From: JBGPQJ01 sp963709295
Lineage (GTDB): Bacteria; Chloroflexota; Anaerolineae; Anaerolineales; Villigracilaceae
Length of the DNA stretch: 64,000 nt
Direction: 5' to 3'
Assembly (NCBI GenBank): GCA_963709295.1
Contig: CAVPVW010000005.1
Coordinates: 186,001 to 250,000, forward strand
The notes under the pieces: model-generated
What the model saw: only the letters and a program-made list of their open reading frames with translations
Database searches by the model: none
What the model was told of the DNA's origin: nothing
Position numbers and translations under genes: made by a program
In this document: positions 17,651 to 26,577 of the stretch, piece by piece
Position numbering within the stretch: the stretch's first letter is position 1
Layout: every line of letters starts with the position of its first letter

Positions 17651-19117
17651 TCAGGGAAGCCAAATTGCCTGATTCGTTCTGCCTCCCAGATCTCCCATTA
17701 ATCGGGGAGTGAAATCAGGGGCAGTGGCAGCGTATAGTGATCCATCGTCCAAAGTGATTAACAGGGTGTCGCCATGGATTGGGTCCCAAATGAGTTCTTC
17801 AACAGAACCATCAAGCACGGATTTCCAATCCCCATCTGGCGCTTTTAGTTCGACACGACCTTTGGTGTTCTCGATGACCTCCCAGGCTTGATATCCCAAT
17901 TTTGAAATTGCTGGTTGGTAGGATTTTTCATACACCGGCGGGTCGTAACGGATGCTCCCGTCGGATGAAAAAAGCGCTTCGGGGTAAGCTTGAAACACTC
18001 CACTTTCTGGCAGCCAGTAGATTTCATACGCTTTATTATTGGTCAGTTGGATGAGATCGGATTGCCCGGCCAGCCTGAGAAAGATTCCCTCTCCCGGAGA
18101 GCTCGCGCAGCCTTCATCACCTGAGAAAAGAAGAGCCATATTTTCGGGAGATTGGGCGATCGAATAATAAAAACTCTCATCCATCACAGGCGTTGTCTTC
18201 CCATCAAAAACGTTCACATTGCGCAGGTTGACGGAATAGCAGGTGTCGTCGCTGTCGAAGATCATGTAATAGCTGTCATCCTGCCATCCGACGAAATTGC
18301 CGTGATATCCCTTCGGCTTGGGCTGGTTGATCACCTCTCCATCCGAGGCGCGAACTGCCCACGCCCCATCAAGCCGGTTGTAGCCGACAATGGCTCCACC
18401 AAAGGGAGGCACCCAGCTGACCCCGTAATGGAGGATGTATTGACCGTCCGGTGACCAGCTCGGTGCGATGGCCTGTGAGGGACCGTCGGTCAATTGGCTG
18501 GATTCTCCACCCTGAGTATCGTAGAGATACAAATCGCTCGTGGGTCCATTGAGCGCGCCGGTGAATGCCAGCAGACGTCCATCGCCCGGCTGCCAGGCCA
18601 CATTGGGATAATCCATGATGGCGTAGGACGTGATAGCCTTGGGGCTTGTGGCATCCAGAAGATCCTCCTCGGTCAGTAAAAGAAGTGTCGCAATTTTTTG
18701 CGTTTCACCGCTTGGAATTTCAACGAGATAGAGACCGATACCACTGTTGTCCCTGGCGATCAGCGCAAGCTGGCTTCCATCTGGAGAAAGCGCCTGGTGC
18801 AGATCGGCAAGGCCTATATCCAGGTCGGTGAGTTGGGTGAGGAAGCTGCCGTCGGGGTTGGTGATCCAGATTCCAGTCCCGGCTGAGAAGAGCACATATG
18901 GTCCGGTGGGATTCAAACCAGTTGGGGCAGGTGTGACGACAGGTAGGGGAGTCTCGGATGTGACAGAGGGGGAATCGTTCGGTTGCATTGATTCGCTCAA
19001 GGTGGATAAATTCTCCACCGAAATTGTCGGATCAGGCGTGGTTGTCGCAGTGAGAAAGCTGCAGGCAACAGAAACGGATAGAATCGTAAACAAAGCAAGG
19101 ATTCGTGTTCTTATCAT
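17651..19117 (-). CDS. Lipoprotein with WD40/TolB-like beta-propeller repeats
   Basis: The signal peptide ends in a lipobox (SVSVAC, Cys19), followed by a Thr/Ser/Pro spacer to about residue 70. The body consists of propeller blades with TolB-type SPDG turns: IWITNPDGSFLTQLT, ALSPDGSQLALIARD, SWSPDGQYILHYG, and a C-terminal blade DGSLYAATAPDF. Such proteins are surface or periplasmic-side scaffolds; partners unknown. This style of lipoprotein recurs in the window (8699, 57981). It is separated from the upstream RRM gene by a terminator, so it should have its own promoter, which I could not identify with confidence. Confidence 0.75.
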   Translation of the reverse strand: MIRTRILALFTILSVSVACSFLTATTTPDPTISVENLSTLSESMQPNDSPSVTSETPLPVVTPAPTGLNPTGPYVLFSAGTGIWITNPDGSFLTQLTDLDIGLADLHQALSPDGSQLALIARDNSGIGLYLVEIPSGETQKIATLLLLTEEDLLDATSPKAITSYAIMDYPNVAWQPGDGRLLAFTGALNGPTSDLYLYDTQGGESSQLTDGPSQAIAPSWSPDGQYILHYGVSWVPPFGGAIVGYNRLDGAWAVRASDGEVINQPKPKGYHGNFVGWQDDSYYMIFDSDDTCYSVNLRNVNVFDGKTTPVMDESFYYSIAQSPENMALLFSGDEGCASSPGEGIFLRLAGQSDLIQLTNNKAYEIYWLPESGVFQAYPEALFSSDGSIRYDPPVYEKSYQPAISKLGYQAWEVIENTKGRVELKAPDGDWKSVLDGSVEELIWDPIHGDTLLITLDDGSLYAATAPDFTPRLMGDLGGRTNQAIWLP

Positions 19118-19171
19118 TCTTCCTCCCGAAGAAGTTCTTATGTATTGTATTGCTTTTAATATAAAAAGAAA

Positions 19172-19196
19172 ACCCTCATCCCGAATGGGTGAGGGT
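19172..19196 (-). terminator. Rho-independent terminator after the RRM gene
   Basis: Minus strand ACCCTCA-CC, ATTC loop, GG-TGAGGGT-type stem (one mismatch) followed by TTTCTTTTT. Confidence 0.75.
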
Positions 19197-19235
19197 GTCG
19201 TGATCCGGTAAAGCTAAAATCAAATGCTGGTTGGA

Positions 19236-19496
19236 TTAAACTTTTTCAACGCGCGGTTTGGCGACGTTGACTTTGATTTCGTTCCCAGCAAGGGAATAAG
19301 CGTTATACGTGCTGATAGCCTTATCCGCCTCAGCCTGGTCGGTCATGGTGACAAAGGCAAAGCCTTTGGACAGGCCGCTGTCGCGGTCTTTGACCAGGTC
19401 CACGGTCGTGACGGTCCCGGCTTGAGCGAACAGGGTATTGATTTCTTCGGCTGTGGTTGCCTTGTTCAAGTTTCCTACGTAAAGTCTGATGTCCAT
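19236..19496 (-). CDS. Small RRM-type RNA-binding protein
   Basis: A single RNA-recognition motif fills all 86 residues: RNP2 RLYVGNL near residue 4 and RNP1 KGFAFVTM near residue 44, with the acidic/aromatic spacing of bacterial glycine-rich-type RBPs. Cyanobacterial and other bacterial members of this family are often cold-induced and bind single-stranded RNA; the C-terminal Gly-rich tail of those proteins is absent here. The 5' leader contains two inverted repeats. A strong terminator ends the unit, so it is monocistronic. Confidence 0.9.
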   Translation of the reverse strand: MDIRLYVGNLNKATTAEEINTLFAQAGTVTTVDLVKDRDSGLSKGFAFVTMTDQAEADKAISTYNAYSLAGNEIKVNVAKPRVEKV

Positions 19497-19532
19497 TAGT
19501 TACTGCTTTCTCCGGCTCGGCCGGAATAGAAA

Positions 19533-19563
19533 TGACCGCCACCCCATAAAAGGGTCAGCGGTC
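19533..19563 (-). other. Inverted repeat in the 5' leader region of the RRM gene
   Basis: TGACCGC and GCGGTCA (7 bp) plus an inner CCC/GGG enclose an A-rich loop, about 40-70 bases before the ATG; a smaller GC-rich repeat CCGGCTCGGCCGG lies closer at 19512-19524. Could be an mRNA leader hairpin or an operator. Confidence 0.45.
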
Positions 19564-19686
19564 AAGGTACAACACGGATCCATTTATTAACGACTTATTC
19601 AGTGTAACACACAATACTCGTCCAGACGCGGCAGTTTATTTTCGTCTTGAGGCCCGAAGTAACCGGCAAACCACATTTAATGGTTG

Positions 19687-19715
19687 TTGACTTGTCTATC
19701 CCTTTCTGCTAAACT
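19687..19715 (+). promoter_or_regulatory. Promoter of the purine cluster (amidohydrolase)
   Basis: TTGACT (19687-19692), 17-bp spacer, TAAACT (19710-19715). The predicted start falls inside the palindrome at 19721. Confidence 0.6.
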
Positions 19716-19720
19716 ATAAG

Positions 19721-19731
19721 TTGTCAGACAA
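19721..19731. promoter_or_regulatory. Candidate operator TTGTCAGACAA, site 1
   Basis: Palindrome with one central base, six bases downstream of the -10 of the amidohydrolase promoter, a typical repressor position. The same 11-mer (opposite strand) occurs at 36287, with close variants at 29799 and 63148. It fits the TNGTNNNACNA pattern known for FadR-type GntR regulators. Confidence 0.6.
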
Positions 19732-19752
19732 ACTTTTCGAGTGAGAGAACCC

Positions 19753-21135
19753 ATGTCCACTCTTTTGATCAAACACGCCTATCTTGTCACCATGGATGAC
19801 CACCAAGCCGAATATCCGGATGGTGGTCTTTTTATTAGCCGGGGACTGATTGAAAGGGTTGGTCCCACCAGCGAGCTGCCCGAAACGGCCGATGAAGTGC
19901 TCGACCTCTCCGGGCACATCCTCCTGCCGGGGCTGGTCAACACCCACCATCATTTCTATCAGACCCTGACTCGCGCCGTCCCCGCCGCCCAAAATGCGAA
20001 CCTGTTCAACTGGCTTAAAACACTTTACCCCCTTTGGGCGCGCCTGACACCCGATGACATTTTTACTTCTACGCAGACGGCTTTATCTGAGTTGGCGCTC
20101 AGCGGGTGCACGACTGCATCCGACCATTTATATCTATTCCCCAATGGGTCCAAGCTCGATGACGAGATCGAGGCGGCTCTCCAAGTCGGGGTGCGGTTGC
20201 ATGCCTCCCGCGGTTCGATGTCATTGGGCGAGTCGCAGGGCGGACTGCCCCCGGACTCGGTCACCGACAGCGAGGACAAGATCCTGGCGGATAGCGAACG
20301 ATTAATTGAGCGTTACCATGATGCAAAAACGGGATCCATGACACAGATTGTCCTTGCGCCATGTTCACCGTTCAGTGTCACTGGAGACTTGATGCGGGAA
20401 TCCGCCAAGCTGGCGCGCAAACATGGAGTCCACCTTCACACCCACCTGGCAGAGACGGAGGACGAGGAGCAATTTTGCCTGCAGAAATTCGGCCACCGCC
20501 CGGTGGGATACATGCAGGCCGTAGACTGGGTCGGTGACGATGTCTGGTTTGCCCACTCGGTCTACGTCAACGCAGACGAGATCGATGTATTCGCTAAACA
20601 CCATTGCGGTGTGGCGCACTGTCCCACCTCGAACATGAGGCTCGCTTCGGGCATCGCTCCTGTCAGGGAGTACCTTGCGGCCGGCATCAATGTCGGCCTC
20701 GGCGTGGATGGCTCTGCCTCGAACGATGGCTCGCATTTGCTGGCGGAAGTCCGTCAAGCGATGCTTCTCTCCAGACTGCGGGAGGGCATTACAGGCTTTT
20801 CTCTTTCAAATGATCCGTCGAGAAAACTCATGACTGCCCGAGAAGCCCTGCGCCTGGGCACGAACGGAGGAGCAGCGGTCCTCGGCCGAAAGGATATTGG
20901 TTCGCTCGAAGCTGGGAAATGTGCGGATTTCTTCGCGGTCAACCTCAACCGCCTCGATTATGCCGGTGCATTGCACGACCCGGTGTCTGCAGTGGTGTTC
21001 TGCCAGCCCGTGAGAGTCGATTACACCGTGGTGGGCGGTAAATTCATTGTCAAACAGGGTCAACTGACAACTGTTGATGAAAAGAAACTGGTTGAGAAAC
21101 ATAATCAGGCTGCGAAAAGGTTGGTCCAGGGATAA
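19753..21135 (+). CDS. Amidohydrolase, 8-oxoguanine deaminase-like
   Basis: Cytoplasmic metal-dependent deaminase of the COG0402 group. Metal ligands: HHH in NTHHHFYQT, His in HLHTHLAETEDEE, His in FAHSVY, Asp in GLGVDGSASND. The segment RGSMSLGESQGGLPPD matches the stretch that distinguishes 8-oxoguanine/isoguanine deaminases from guanine deaminase and from SsnA; this is from memory of the family. Product would be urate or xanthine feeding the molybdenum hydroxylase downstream. The ATG at 19753 with GAGAG upstream is preferred to the GTG at 19741. First gene of the large salvage island, 20 bp before the kinase. Confidence 0.8.
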   Translation: MSTLLIKHAYLVTMDDHQAEYPDGGLFISRGLIERVGPTSELPETADEVLDLSGHILLPGLVNTHHHFYQTLTRAVPAAQNANLFNWLKTLYPLWARLTPDDIFTSTQTALSELALSGCTTASDHLYLFPNGSKLDDEIEAALQVGVRLHASRGSMSLGESQGGLPPDSVTDSEDKILADSERLIERYHDAKTGSMTQIVLAPCSPFSVTGDLMRESAKLARKHGVHLHTHLAETEDEEQFCLQKFGHRPVGYMQAVDWVGDDVWFAHSVYVNADEIDVFAKHHCGVAHCPTSNMRLASGIAPVREYLAAGINVGLGVDGSASNDGSHLLAEVRQAMLLSRLREGITGFSLSNDPSRKLMTAREALRLGTNGGAAVLGRKDIGSLEAGKCADFFAVNLNRLDYAGALHDPVSAVVFCQPVRVDYTVVGGKFIVKQGQLTTVDEKKLVEKHNQAAKRLVQG

Positions 21136-21155
21136 GACGGCAATTCCTAAAATAA

Positions 21156-21728
21156 ATGATGCAGCCGACCCTGGTTATCTTCTCCGGACTCCCCGGTACA
21201 GGCAAGAGCGCTCTGGCGGACCGTCTCGCCCGGGAGCTGCGCTGGCCGTTACTGAGAATCGATGACGTTGCCGGCGAGGTCCCGGCTGGAGCGGATTATC
21301 GATTTTGGGATGAGAAAATCCTTGTTTTGTTGAACCTTGTTGAGGCGCAGATTGAACTGGGAATCAGTGTCATCGCCGACTCGGTGTTCATGGGGAAGGA
21401 CCGCGTCCATGCGCAGGAGATCGCCTTCAAGCACAAGGCTCTCTTCCGCCCGATCTATTGTTTCGTTTCGGATGAAAAACTCTGGGAAAGACGTGTCAAC
21501 GAACGGCATGATGAACTTGGCAATCCCGATGTCGCCACCTGGGACCGGATTCAACACCAGCGCCAATGGTTCGTTCCCTGGCAGGAAAATACCGCGCTCT
21601 TCGTGGATGCAGTCAGACCCGCTGAGGCGAATTATGCGGATGTGCTGCATTTTGTGAAGGATCCTTCCTTCGTGTGCCAACCGCTGAAAGTGGACGTGCC
21701 TCTCGTAAAAGGGCAATACCACAAGTAA
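21156..21728 (+). CDS. P-loop kinase of the COG0645 type
   Basis: A small ATPase with Walker A GLPGTGKSALADRLARE at residues 11-27, RIDDVAGE as the acidic Walker-B-like element, VIADSVFMGKDR and a lid-like VSDEKLWERRVNERHDE. Resembles predicted kinases related to chloramphenicol phosphotransferase and zeta toxin; no antitoxin is adjacent. In this place it may phosphorylate a nucleoside or sugar from purine breakdown (inference). There is no good Shine-Dalgarno before the ATG pair at 21156. It lies between the deaminase and adenine deaminase on the same strand. Confidence 0.7.
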   Translation: MMQPTLVIFSGLPGTGKSALADRLARELRWPLLRIDDVAGEVPAGADYRFWDEKILVLLNLVEAQIELGISVIADSVFMGKDRVHAQEIAFKHKALFRPIYCFVSDEKLWERRVNERHDELGNPDVATWDRIQHQRQWFVPWQENTALFVDAVRPAEANYADVLHFVKDPSFVCQPLKVDVPLVKGQYHK

Positions 21729-21768
21729 TTTTCCATCTTTCTGAAGAACTACCGACCCAGGAGATTGA

Positions 21769-23538
21769 ATGCTCTCTCAAACGCTTGTCAATGTAGCCAT
21801 GGGACGAACCCCCGCAGACCTGGTGATTCGCGACGGGAAGTGGGTATGTGTGCAAACTGGAGAGGTCCTCCCGCATACTGACATTGCGGTCGTTGAAGGT
21901 CACATTGCCTACGTGGGACAGGATGCAAGCCATGCGATCGGACAGGGAACCCAGGTGCTGGATGCCAAGGGGAGTTACCTCGTCCCCGGCCTGCTGGATG
22001 CGCACATGCATGTCGAATTGGGCATGGTGACGGTCAGTGAATTTGTCCGCGCGGTCCTCCCTCACGGCACGACCGGCATGTTCATTGACCCGCACGAAAT
22101 CGCCAACGTGTTTGGATTGAAGGGTGTCAAGCTGATGGTGGACGAAGCCGCCCGGCAGCCCATCCATGTTTTTGTGCAGATGCCATCATGTGTCCCTTCC
22201 GCGCCGGGACTGGAAACACCCGGGGCCGCTATCAGTCCGGAAGATGTGGCGGAGGCGATGACCTGGCCGGGGATTATCGGACTTGGCGAGATGATGAATT
22301 TCCCGGGCGTCATCAACGCCGATGAAAAGATGCATGCTGAATTACGGGCTACCCGGCTGGCCGACAAGGTCATTGGCGGCCATTATCCGTCACCGGACCT
22401 CGGCATCCCGTTCCATGCCTATGCCGCCGGCGGGATTGAGGACGACCATGAAGGGACTCGCATCGAGGATGCCGTCGCCCGCGCCCGGCAGGGGATGAAG
22501 GTCATGCTGCGCCACGGCTCCGCATGGCACGATGTGGCGGCGCAGGTTGCGGCGGTCACATCGCAGGGACTTGATTCGCGCCATTTCCTGCTGTGCACCG
22601 ACGACAGCCACGCTGAGACGATCTACACCGGCCACATGGACCGGGTCGTGCGCGTGGCGATTGAGGCGGGTGTGCCTCCGGTGACTGCCATCCAGATGGC
22701 GACGATCAACACAGCGGAGCATTTCGGCGTGGCGCGCGAGATGGGCAGCATCGCCCCGGGCGTTCTGCGGATATCCTGTTGGTGGATGATTTGAAGGATT
22801 TTCACGCCCGGACGGTGATCGCGCGAGGTGTCGTGTCAGCGCAGAGATGGAAAAACCCTCGCGCAAATCCCGCCATACCCATATCCTGCCTGGGCGACGA
22901 ACAGTGTCAAAATCCCTCGAAAACTCACCTCCAGCGACTTTACCTTGAAAGCGCCGACTGCCACTGGTAATGTTAAAGTCAATGTGATCGGGATCATCGA
23001 AAACCAGGCGCCGACCCGTCATCTGCATATGGATGTGCCAGCGCAGGAGAGCGAGCTCCGGGCTGATGTTAAACGCGACCTGTCCAAGATCGCACTTGTA
23101 GAACGGCATCATGGGACCGGGAATGTCCAAGTGGCGTTTGTGTCAGGTTACGGATTCACAACTCCCTGCGCAGTAGCCTCCACGGTGGCACATGACTCAC
23201 ATCACCTGATCATCGTCGGCACGGACGAAACCTGTATGGCGATGGCCGCCAACCGCCTCACGGAAACGGGTGGGGGGCAGGTGGTGGTGCGTGATGGGAA
23301 AATCATCGGCGAAGTGCAACTGCCGATCGCCGGTCTGATGTCCAACGAACGCGCGGACGTGGTAGCAAAAAAGACGGCCTCTGTGCTGGATGGATTCAAG
23401 GCTTGCGGCTGCGAGTTGAACAACCCCAACATGCAACTGTCCCTGTTGGGATTGGTGGTTATCCCCGAATTGCGAATTTCCGACAAGGGTCTGGTGGACG
23501 TGACCCGTTTTGAAATCATTCCGGTGGTGGAACAGTAA
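21769..23538 (+). pseudogene. ade: Adenine deaminase Ade, interrupted by two compensating frameshifts
   Basis: Ade converts adenine to hypoxanthine with a Mn/Fe centre. Residues 1-330 are intact: DAHMHVELGMVTVSEF (metal ligands), PHGTTGMFIDPHEIANV, HFLLCTDDSHAETI. At about 22761 one base is missing (SIAPG should continue as ADILLVDD), producing a TGA at 22792; at about 22845 one base is extra and the original frame resumes as DGKTLAQIPPYPYPAW and runs to VVRDGKIIGEVQLPIAGLMS and the stop at 23538. Without the pair of shifts the product is 589-590 residues, the usual length. Either an assembly error or recent inactivation; the rest is well preserved. Confidence 0.85.
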
Positions 23539-23571
23539 TCGTCCATCATCTAATCAAGAATTGGAGCAACA

Positions 23572-24309
23572 ATGCCTCATTTTCCGTTCCAACGCTTACA
23601 AGCTGACCTCGCTGACCTGATCGCCAAAGCCCCCGCGGGTTTCCGTCTGCCCTCCGAACCGGAACTTGCAAAACAGATGGGAGTCAGCCGCGCAACTTTG
23701 CGTGAGGCCATGCGCACCTTCGAGACACAAGGGCTGATCCGCCGCCGGCAGGGTGCCGGCACCTTTGTGGTTGGGAAATTTCATGTGATCGACAGCGGTC
23801 TCGAGGTGCTTGAAAGTTTGCAGACCCTTGCTGCTCGAATCAACCTGGATCTCTCTGCCGGAGAGATATCGATCTCTGAATTTCAGGCGGATGATTCGCT
23901 GGCGGCTGCCCTGTCCGTTCCTGCAGGACGTAAATTATTGCGTGTAGCTAGGGTGATGCGTGCGGAATCGCGCCCCGTGGCCTACCTGGAGGATACCCTT
24001 CCGGAGGATGTTCTGCACGCTGAAGAGTTGACCGGAAAATTCAGCGGATCGGTGCTCGACTACCTGCTGCAGCGCGGCGATCCCCTGACCACCAGCCGGG
24101 CAGACATCAGCGCCATTAATGCGCCTGCGGATGTGGCCAAGATGCTTGAGGTCCAACGGGATGATGTGCTGCTTAAGTTTGTGTCCAAGCTGTATACCAG
24201 CTCTGGAAAAGTCGTGGATTACTCCATTAGTTATTTCCTGCCCGGATACTTCAAGTTCCACGTGGTTCGCCGGGTAGGTGCTTTAAACAATAATTCTTCC
24301 CACAAGTAG
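23572..24309 (+). CDS. GntR-family regulator with UTRA effector domain
   Basis: Residues 1-70 form a winged helix (FRLPSEPELAKQMGVSRATL, then EAMRTFETQGLIRRRQGAGT), and 80-240 a UTRA domain (LRVARVMRAESRPVAYLEDT; VVDYSISYFLPGYFKFHVV) as in HutC-type regulators that sense small metabolites. The recognition helix SRATLREAM is of the form common in FadR-type GntR proteins. It sits in the middle of the purine/agmatine island and is the best candidate to bind the TTGTC-N-GACAA sites (inference). It lies 33 bp after ade and 21 bp before the ygeY-like gene, so it is expressed with them. Confidence 0.88.
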   Translation: MPHFPFQRLQADLADLIAKAPAGFRLPSEPELAKQMGVSRATLREAMRTFETQGLIRRRQGAGTFVVGKFHVIDSGLEVLESLQTLAARINLDLSAGEISISEFQADDSLAAALSVPAGRKLLRVARVMRAESRPVAYLEDTLPEDVLHAEELTGKFSGSVLDYLLQRGDPLTTSRADISAINAPADVAKMLEVQRDDVLLKFVSKLYTSSGKVVDYSISYFLPGYFKFHVVRRVGALNNNSSHK

Positions 24310-24330
24310 ATTCTTATAACAGGAGTGTGT

Positions 24331-25551
24331 ATGGACAAAGTAAAAGAAATTCAATCGCTTGTCAGCAAGCATCGTGAAGACATCATCAAGTTCCTGCGGG
24401 AGATTTGCGCCATTCCCAGCATGGACGGGCAGCTCAAAGACGTAGGCGACCGCATTATTTCCGAGATGAATAAACTTGGATACGACGAAGCCCGTTTTGA
24501 CAAGATGGGAAACGTCATTGGTCGAATTGGCAACGGCAAGCGGGTCATCGTCTACGATTCGCACATTGACACTGTAGGCGTCGGCGATCCGACCGAATGG
24601 GATTGGGATCCTTTCGTGGGCAAGGTGGAAGACGGGCTCTTCTATGCACGCGGCGCCTGCGATGAAAAAGGCAGCACCCCGGGCATGGTCTACGGACTGG
24701 CTTTTGCCCGTGACCTGGGCCTGCTCGACGGGTATACCGCTTACTACTTCGGCAACATGGAAGAATGGTGCGACGGCATTGCGCCTAATGCCTTCGTGGA
24801 GGCCGACCCCAAGGTGAAACCCGATTTCGTGGTCATCGGCGAACCGACAAAGATGCAGGTCTACCGAGGGCACAAAGGCCGTATCGAGTTAAAGATCACC
24901 GCGCACGGCCGGTCCGCGCATGCCGCTTCCCATTATCTGGGCGATAATGCGGTCTACAAGATGATGTCAATCATCACGCAGATTCGCGAACTGGACCGGC
25001 GAATGCGGTGGGGCATGGGTGCCCACCCCGTTCAGGGTCATCCATCCATTGCCGTGACCGATGTGGAGGCGCGTACTGCTTCGCTGAATGCGGTGCCTGA
25101 TCAATTCACGATCTTCATCGATCGCCGCATCACATTAAATGAACCTCGCGATGAAGTGATCTCGGTCATCCAGGGTCTGATTCCCGATTATCTACAGGAT
25201 GAAATCCACGTCGAGGAACTTTTCTACGACGCGCCGTCCTATACAGGATTTGTCTTCCCGGTATCAAAGTTCTACCCGCCCTGGCTGCTGGATGAAGACC
25301 ATCCGTTGACCAAGGCTGGGCAGCATGCGATAGAGTCGCTTTGGGATGAGAAACGTGAGCTGGGAACGTGGGACTTCTCGACCAATGGCACCTATTGGGC
25401 CGGCAAGGCGGGGATTCCTTCCATCGGCTTTGGTCCCGGCGACGAGAAAACTGCCCACATGCGCCACGAGCATGTTCCCCTTGATGAAGTGGTGCGTGCC
25501 ACGGAGTTTTACGCGCTGTTCCCACAATCCTTGATGGAGCAGCTCAAATAG
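24331..25551 (+). CDS. ygeY: YgeY-family M20 metallohydrolase
   Basis: M20 peptidase-type zinc hydrolase. Visible: DSHIDTVGVG (first metal ligand and Asp), ARGACDEKGSTPGM (bridging Asp), MEEWCDG (general base Glu and metal Glu), VIGEPTKMQVYRGHKGRIEL (dimerisation lid) and TAHGRSAHAASH. The very similar E. coli ygeY lies in the ygeW-ygeX-ygeY-hyuA-yqeA-ssnA-xdhD cluster linked to selenium-dependent purine breakdown, and its partners YgeW, carbamate kinase, an SsnA-like amidohydrolase and a molybdenum hydroxylase are also here. True substrate unknown, probably a carbamoyl- or N-acyl amino acid. The ATG at 24331 with AGGAG is preferred to GTG at 24325. Confidence 0.85.
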   Translation: MDKVKEIQSLVSKHREDIIKFLREICAIPSMDGQLKDVGDRIISEMNKLGYDEARFDKMGNVIGRIGNGKRVIVYDSHIDTVGVGDPTEWDWDPFVGKVEDGLFYARGACDEKGSTPGMVYGLAFARDLGLLDGYTAYYFGNMEEWCDGIAPNAFVEADPKVKPDFVVIGEPTKMQVYRGHKGRIELKITAHGRSAHAASHYLGDNAVYKMMSIITQIRELDRRMRWGMGAHPVQGHPSIAVTDVEARTASLNAVPDQFTIFIDRRITLNEPRDEVISVIQGLIPDYLQDEIHVEELFYDAPSYTGFVFPVSKFYPPWLLDEDHPLTKAGQHAIESLWDEKRELGTWDFSTNGTYWAGKAGIPSIGFGPGDEKTAHMRHEHVPLDEVVRATEFYALFPQSLMEQLK

Positions 25552-25599
25552 TAAAAGAAAAAGCAATAGAAAATTACAAAACCTTAAAGGAGAAAAGTA

Positions 25600-26553
25600 A
25601 TGAGAAGCTTCAGTGGTCGTGATATTCTGTCTTTGAAAGAGTTCGAAAGAAACGAGTTTTTCCATGTATTTGAGGTCGCCTCGAAGATGGAGCCCATTGC
25701 GCGGTCGCGCAAGAATGTGGACATGCTCAAGGAAAAGACTCTGGTCGCAGCGTTCTACCAGCCTTCCACCCGCACCCGGTTGGCGCACGAGGCAGCCATG
25801 CACCGCCTCGGCGGGCATGTAGTGGGGTTTGCCGATCCCAAGATGACCCGTGCCGGAGACTTCTACCAGGAGTCCATTAAGGACACGGTCAAAATGCTGG
25901 AGTATTACGGTGACGTCATCGTCATGCGCCATTTCCAGCAGGGCGCGCCGCACGAAGCCGCCAAGTGGGCCAGCATCCCGATCATCAACGGCGGTGACGG
26001 CTGGGGCGAACATCCCACCCAGATCCTGACGGACCTGTACACTGTCCTGCGCGAGAAGGGCCGCATCGACGGGCTCAAGTGGCTGGCGGTCGGCGACATG
26101 CGCATGCGCACCATGCACTCACTCGGCTATGCCCTCAGCCAGTTCGACTGCCCGATCACCTTCGTCGCTCCCCCGGATATGGGTTTGACCGACGAGTTCA
26201 AGGCTGAACTCAAGCAATATAGCGTCAACTTCAAGGAAGCGGACCACGTCGAGAAAGCCATCGCCGAAGCCGATGTGATCCTGGTCGAACCGGTCGTCCA
26301 GCCGGATTACACCAAGAGCCGAGACGACCGCGGCAAAGATGTGGCATTGACTCCCGCCAACTACCGCATCACCCGCGAGCTGCTCGAGAAGAAAGCCAAA
26401 TCGGATGCCATCCTGCTGCACTCCCTGCCCCGCATGGACGAAATCCCCACCGACGTGGACATCACCCACTGGTCGCGCTACTGGCAGGAGGCTTTCAACG
26501 GCGTGGTCATGCGTATGACGCTGCTGGCGCTGGTTCTCGGTGCGATGGAATAA
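25600..26553 (+). CDS. Aspartate carbamoyltransferase-like enzyme
   Basis: Carbamoyl-phosphate site: QPSTRTRLAHEAAMHRLGG (STRTR), ESIKDT (80s-loop Ser/Lys), HPTQILTDLY and HSLPRMDEIPTDVD. The C-terminal LLALVLGAME is PyrB-like, and length (317) fits ATCase. The strand that in ATCase carries the RxQ motif for aspartate binding reads VILVEPVVQPDYTKSRDD, where the Arg appears replaced, so the second substrate may not be aspartate (by-eye alignment). No regulatory subunit gene and no pyrimidine genes are adjacent; instead it is the first of three carbamoyltransferases. AAAGGAG precedes the ATG. Confidence 0.8.
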   Translation: MRSFSGRDILSLKEFERNEFFHVFEVASKMEPIARSRKNVDMLKEKTLVAAFYQPSTRTRLAHEAAMHRLGGHVVGFADPKMTRAGDFYQESIKDTVKMLEYYGDVIVMRHFQQGAPHEAAKWASIPIINGGDGWGEHPTQILTDLYTVLREKGRIDGLKWLAVGDMRMRTMHSLGYALSQFDCPITFVAPPDMGLTDEFKAELKQYSVNFKEADHVEKAIAEADVILVEPVVQPDYTKSRDDRGKDVALTPANYRITRELLEKKAKSDAILLHSLPRMDEIPTDVDITHWSRYWQEAFNGVVMRMTLLALVLGAME

Positions 26554-26577
26554 ATCATTACAAAAGGAGACTAACTT

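Noticed and set aside
21156..21728. Zeta-toxin reading of the P-loop kinase
   Set aside because: No antitoxin gene is adjacent and the toxin-specific residues cannot be identified; a metabolic kinase is more likely here.
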